This document shows, in pieces, positions 61,061 to 64,000 of a DNA stretch of 64,000 nt (positions within the stretch are counted from its first letter, which is position 1; each line of letters starts with the position of its first letter). The DNA comes from Arthrobacter sp. Bi26. GTDB taxonomy: Bacteria; Actinomycetota; Actinomycetes; Actinomycetales; Micrococcaceae. The DNA lies in the NCBI RefSeq assembly GCF_918697925.1, contig NZ_CAKKMF010000007.1, positions 1 to 64,000 of the forward strand, read 5' to 3'. The position numbers were made by a program, and so were the translations under genes. The notes under the pieces were generated by a model. That model was not told where the DNA came from. It saw nothing but the letters and a program-made list of their open reading frames with translations, and did no database searches.

Positions 61061-62277
61061 AGGGCGATACCTGCCTTGCTGGAGTGGGCCTGGTTCGAGG
61101 TCGGAACCGGCGGGGCCGGCGCGTCAATTGTGTTGGGAACGAAGCGGCAGAAGTAGTCCGTGATGGGCCCGTCCGATTCGCGGATGCCACAGCCGACTGA
61201 TTCGCCGTCGACCACCCAGAGCCCGAGCACCGGGCGGTTGCCGTCGAAATCGGGAAGGGCGTGGAACTGCTGGTAACACCAGCCTTCCCGGCCATAGTCG
61301 CCGGGCTGTTCCAGGTCGATGCCGGCGGCGTGGATCTTGATGTTGTCCCCTTCGCGGCCGTGCAGCGGCTTGGCCACCCACTCCTTGAGCGGTCCCGGGC
61401 CGTCGAGATAGGCCGGTAGCAGGTTGGGGTGGTCCGGGTACAGGTGCCATAGCGCCGCGAGCAGGGCCTTGTTGGACAGGAGCATCTTCCAGGCGGGCTC
61501 CACCCAGCGCGGATTGTGGGCGCGCTGGAGCAGCCGGTGCCCGAACGGCTCCGTCATCATCAGTTCCCAGGGGTAGAGCTTGAACATGGTGCTGATCATG
61601 AAGTTGTCCAGGTCCACGAAGCGGTTGAGGTTCGGGTCCCAGCCGATGTCGGACATGTTGATCCCGATCGTGGTCCAGCCGGCCTGGCCCGCGACGTCCC
61701 GCATATAGGCTGCCGTCATCCAGTCCTCGCCGGATTGTTCCTCCTCGGAATGGGCGATGTGGAGCGTGCTCATGCCGGTGCGGTACTGCACTCTCTTCCA
61801 CTGCCTGATGAGGGCTTCATGGATGCCGTTCCACTGGTCCTTTTCGGGAAAGACGTCCTGCAGCCAAAACCACTGGGCGACGGCTGCCTCGATGAGCCCG
61901 GTGGGGGTGTCGGCGTTGTATTCGAGCATCTTGGCCGGCCCACCCCGGCCGTCGTAGACGAAGTCGAAGCGGCCGTAGACGTCCACATCGCCGGCCTGCA
62001 GCGATTCGGCCGCGAGCTCCAGTGCCTGCGGCCCGATCCCGATCCCGCCCATGGCGCCGGTGGCCAGGAACTTTGCGGCCTCGAGGCACATGCGGTGCAT
62101 GTCCTCCGCCGTCTGTTCGAGAGTCTCCACTTCGTCCATGGTGAATTCGTAGTAGGCGCCCTCGTGCCAGTACTCGACGTTCGTGCCGTCGGGCAGGGCG
62201 GTGGTGGAGAAGACGAGGCCTTGTGATTCGATGTGCTCTTTCCAGTCCGGCCTCGGCACGGATCCCAGTCGTATCAT
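61057..62277 (-). CDS. Glutathionylspermidine synthase-like ATP-grasp ligase
   Basis: This 406-residue protein matches the C-terminal synthetase family of glutathionylspermidine synthases (YgiC/YjfC-like): YGRFDFVYDGRGGPAKMLEYNADTPTGLIEAAVAQWFW, WELMMTEPFG, KPLHGREGDNI and YCYQQF-like WCYQQFHALPDFDGNRPVLGLWVVDGESVGCGIRESDGPIT. These ATP-grasp enzymes form amide bonds. Actinobacteria lack glutathione and use mycothiol, so the substrates must differ. GGGAGG precedes the ATG, 2 nt after the upstream stop. Confidence 0.9.
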   Translation of the reverse strand: MIRLGSVPRPDWKEHIESQGLVFSTTALPDGTNVEYWHEGAYYEFTMDEVETLEQTAEDMHRMCLEAAKFLATGAMGGIGIGPQALELAAESLQAGDVDVYGRFDFVYDGRGGPAKMLEYNADTPTGLIEAAVAQWFWLQDVFPEKDQWNGIHEALIRQWKRVQYRTGMSTLHIAHSEEEQSGEDWMTAAYMRDVAGQAGWTTIGINMSDIGWDPNLNRFVDLDNFMISTMFKLYPWELMMTEPFGHRLLQRAHNPRWVEPAWKMLLSNKALLAALWHLYPDHPNLLPAYLDGPGPLKEWVAKPLHGREGDNIKIHAAGIDLEQPGDYGREGWCYQQFHALPDFDGNRPVLGLWVVDGESVGCGIRESDGPITDYFCRFVPNTIDAPAPPVPTSNQAHSSKAGIAL

Positions 62278-62279
62278 CC

Positions 62280-62891
62280 CTAGCCTCCCGTGCTTCCGCC
62301 CTTGGCGCTGCCGCCAAAGCCGCCCCTGCTGACCGTGCCGCCCGTGCGGCTGTATCCCGTGGACGCCTTGGCCCCGGTGGGAACAGTCCTGCTGTAGCTG
62401 GGGTAGCCTGACCGGTTCTGGCCCACCCCGGGCACGCTGGCGCCGCGGGAGTAGAAGTACCAGGCATAGACGCCGGAGCTGCGGCCGTCTGTGCTGCTGT
62501 TATTGCACTGGGCGTCCTCGACGCGCTCGCCGGTGCCGTCGTTGAAACACACCTGGGCGTAGTCGGCCTCGTCCTCGTTGCTGGCCACCATGGCGGTGAT
62601 AGTGCCGGCCAGGAGCGCCGTGACGCCCAGCCCGACGACGACGGTGCGGCGCTGCGAGCGTTTCCTCCGCGCGGCCGCGCTCGCCAGTTCGCGCTCGCGT
62701 TCCCGGGCGAAGGGGTCAAAGACGGCGCCGGGGGCAGCGGTGTCTGCCGGAAGCCCCGGCGGCGCGGGCTGGCCGGACTGGTTCTGCAGCTCGGGCCGCA
62801 GCTCGGGCTGTGGAACCTGCCACGGAGGCTGCTTCCGGTCCTGCCGTTGCTTATCCGGGTGCTTATCCGGGTGCTCGTCGTTGCGGCCCAA
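62280..62891 (-). CDS. Membrane-anchored protein, possibly YgiB/DUF1190-like
   Basis: This 203-residue protein has a charged, Pro/Gln-rich N-terminal part, one membrane helix (RRTVVVGLGVTALLAGTITAMV, residues 82-103), then two cysteines in VCFNDGTGERVEDAQCNN and a Gly/Ser-rich end (SRGGFGGSAKGG). The order before a YgiC-like ligase mirrors E. coli ygiB-ygiC, and the GGFG ending recalls DUF1190, but the match is by eye only. The start is TTG 62891 with GAGGGG upstream. It is the first gene of the operon. Confidence 0.6.
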   Translation of the reverse strand: MGRNDEHPDKHPDKQRQDRKQPPWQVPQPELRPELQNQSGQPAPPGLPADTAAPGAVFDPFARERERELASAAARRKRSQRRTVVVGLGVTALLAGTITAMVASNEDEADYAQVCFNDGTGERVEDAQCNNSSTDGRSSGVYAWYFYSRGASVPGVGQNRSGYPSYSRTVPTGAKASTGYSRTGGTVSRGGFGGSAKGGSTGG

Positions 62892-62911
62892 ATGCGTCCC
62901 CTCACGTATGG

Positions 62912-62935
62912 CCGCGGGACGTGTTTGTCCCGCGG
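62912..62935 (-). promoter_or_regulatory. Stem-loop in the leader of the YgiB-like operon
   Basis: CCGCGGGAC (62912-62920) pairs perfectly with GTCCCGCGG (62927-62935) around a 6-nt loop, 20 nt before the TTG start. It may affect translation or termination in the leader. Confidence 0.45.
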
Positions 62936-63081
62936 AAGGCTTGCGTGCGTTTCCCGACGCCAGCCTAACCGGCCTCCGGATCCCGGACGATGGATGGGCT
63001 CCACGTGTCTGCGGTGCCGGCCGGGCCAGCGTGCCCGAGCCGAGTCCGGTGCCCGGCCGTGCGCAGGCCTACACTGGTGCC

Positions 63082-63735
63082 ATGGAAACCGCATCTGTGC
63101 TTGCTGTCTGCAGGGTTCACCAGCTGCTCGATGATCCCGGCAGCGTCGGGGTCACCGCGATCGACAAGCGCCCCGTGGACGGTCCGGTGCGGGTCCACAA
63201 GCTCGGCCTGCGCGGTGATGTCCAGGCCAGCAGGATCCATCACGGCGGCGAGGACCAGGCACTCTACGCGTATTCGCAGGACGACGCCGACTACTGGGCC
63301 GGCGAGCTCGGGCGGGACCTGCCGCCGGGCACCTTCGGCGAAAACCTGCGGATCACGGGCCTCAACGCCTCCAACGCCGTGATCGGCGAACGCTGGAAGA
63401 TCGGACTGGACGTCGAGGTGGAGGTCACCTCCCCGCGCATCCCCTGCGCCACCTTCCAGCGCCGGATGGGCGAGCCGCACTGGGTCAAGCGGTTCACCGA
63501 GGCGGGCCGGGTGGGCACCTACCTCCGGGTGGTCCGGACCGGCAACATCGAAGCCGGGAACCACATCCACCGGCTCTTTGTCCCCGCGCACGGGGTGACG
63601 ATCGCCAAGTGGTTCACCGATCCCACCCTGGAGGACATGGAGGCCCTGCGCGACGCCGACGCCGACGGCCAGATCCGCCTGCAGCCCGAGTACCACCAGG
63701 GCTTCGAGCAGCTGCAGCGCCGCCTCGGGGTCTAG
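63082..63735 (+). CDS. MOSC-domain protein (YiiM-like)
   Basis: This 217-residue protein has a MOSC domain with RIHHGGEDQALYAYSQDDADYW, PPGTFGENLRITGLN and the conserved cysteine in RIPCATFQRRM (Cys122), which in this family binds a molybdenum cofactor sulfur or the metal. Members detoxify N-hydroxylated bases or carry sulfur. TACACT (63070-63075) lies 6 nt before the ATG. Confidence 0.9.
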   Translation: METASVLAVCRVHQLLDDPGSVGVTAIDKRPVDGPVRVHKLGLRGDVQASRIHHGGEDQALYAYSQDDADYWAGELGRDLPPGTFGENLRITGLNASNAVIGERWKIGLDVEVEVTSPRIPCATFQRRMGEPHWVKRFTEAGRVGTYLRVVRTGNIEAGNHIHRLFVPAHGVTIAKWFTDPTLEDMEALRDADADGQIRLQPEYHQGFEQLQRRLGV

Positions 63736-63786
63736 GACTGGTGCGCCGGTGTGCGCAAGCTCACCGTCCGCCGTCGGCCTCTCAAT

Positions 63787-63911
63787 TTCCACTGTTCTGA
63801 TCCATGCCCTACACTTGAAATATCCCCCACTCCGGAAATCCCTTATTCCTGCCCAATTCTTGAGGCAGGACTGGCAAGTGTTGGGGCCCGCAAATGTGAT
63901 GCGGGCATTTT
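63787..63911 (+). ncRNA. Possible small structured RNA in the AT-richer end region
   Basis: TTCCAC (63787-63792) and TACACT (63810-63815) are 17 bp apart. Downstream lie two perfect 7-bp stems: TCCTGCC/GGCAGGA (63847-63853, 63864-63870) and GCCCGCA/TGCGGGC (63886-63892, 63900-63906), the second followed by ATTTTC like a terminator. ACACTTG (63811) can also pair with CAAGTGT (63875). No protein frame fits. I do not recognise a known RNA family. Confidence 0.35.
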
Positions 63912-64000
63912 CATAGGGAGAGCCGGCAAAAGAAAACGCTGTACAGACTGCTGGGATAGCAGCCAAGAGATGCAGCGGGAAGTCCTGCCACGGGATTGCG

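Overview
The window is a 64 kb piece of a high-GC actinobacterial chromosome. Gene content, protein flavour (FprA-type reductases, DUF7793, DUF7144, DUF1206, AMIN-like lipoprotein) and non-coding style (leaderless genes, intergenic palindromes built on an AACGCGGGG core) point to the Micrococcaceae, most likely Arthrobacter, Pseudarthrobacter or a close relative. This is a judgement from the sequence alone, with no database search. It reads as housekeeping and soil-lifestyle chromosome. I see no prophage, insertion sequence, integrase or CRISPR array, and one tRNA gene, tRNA-Tyr(GTA).

Layout. 0.2-3.5 kb: a small ABM monooxygenase, a fused siroheme synthase, and the first of two FprA ferredoxin/NADP reductases. 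3.6-9.3 kb: topoisomerase IB, then a leftward operon PPK2 - P-type ATPase - DUF1206. 9.6-16.3 kb: an MFS/GntR pair, then a PucR regulator divergent from a putrescine/GABA pathway (aminobutyraldehyde dehydrogenase, GABA transaminase). 16.4-24.7 kb: AMIN-like lipoprotein, universal stress protein, an overlapping three-gene c-di-GMP operon (STAS-like DUF7793, GGDEF-EAL, methyltransferase), RarD, the second FprA, and a voltage-gated K+ channel. 24.8-29.5 kb: alcohol/aldehyde oxidation module (GAF regulator, aldehyde dehydrogenase, Zn alcohol dehydrogenase, DUF779). 29.7-37.8 kb: amino acid permease, TetR, DUF2461, furA-katA, MFS, HtpX, YajQ. 38-46 kb: small genes, many of unknown function, with tRNA-Tyr, a LysM lipoprotein, MgtC, a frameshifted VOC gene, a truncated DUF1059 gene and thioredoxin. 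46-57.5 kb: acyl-CoA synthetase, AlkA-type glycosylase, SLC13/ArsB-type transporter, CBS-MetB transsulfuration, HxlR-MFS, GT87 mannosyltransferase and SDR. 57.5-64 kb: orphan HPt protein, acyl-CoA dehydrogenase, then an APC permease - glutathionylspermidine-synthase-like ligase - small membrane protein operon, a MOSC protein, and an AT-richer end that may hold a structured RNA.

Regulation can be read directly in places. More than twenty start codons lie 6-7 nt after a TANNNT box, the signature of leaderless transcription, while most other genes have a clear Shine-Dalgarno sequence. Candidate operators include a FurA palindrome between furA and the divergent MFS gene, a 12-bp inverted repeat over the HxlR start, a tandem 36-bp repeat before htpX, and a PafBC-like DNA-damage promoter before the AlkA gene. 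Many adjacent genes overlap by 1-17 bases and are probably translationally coupled.
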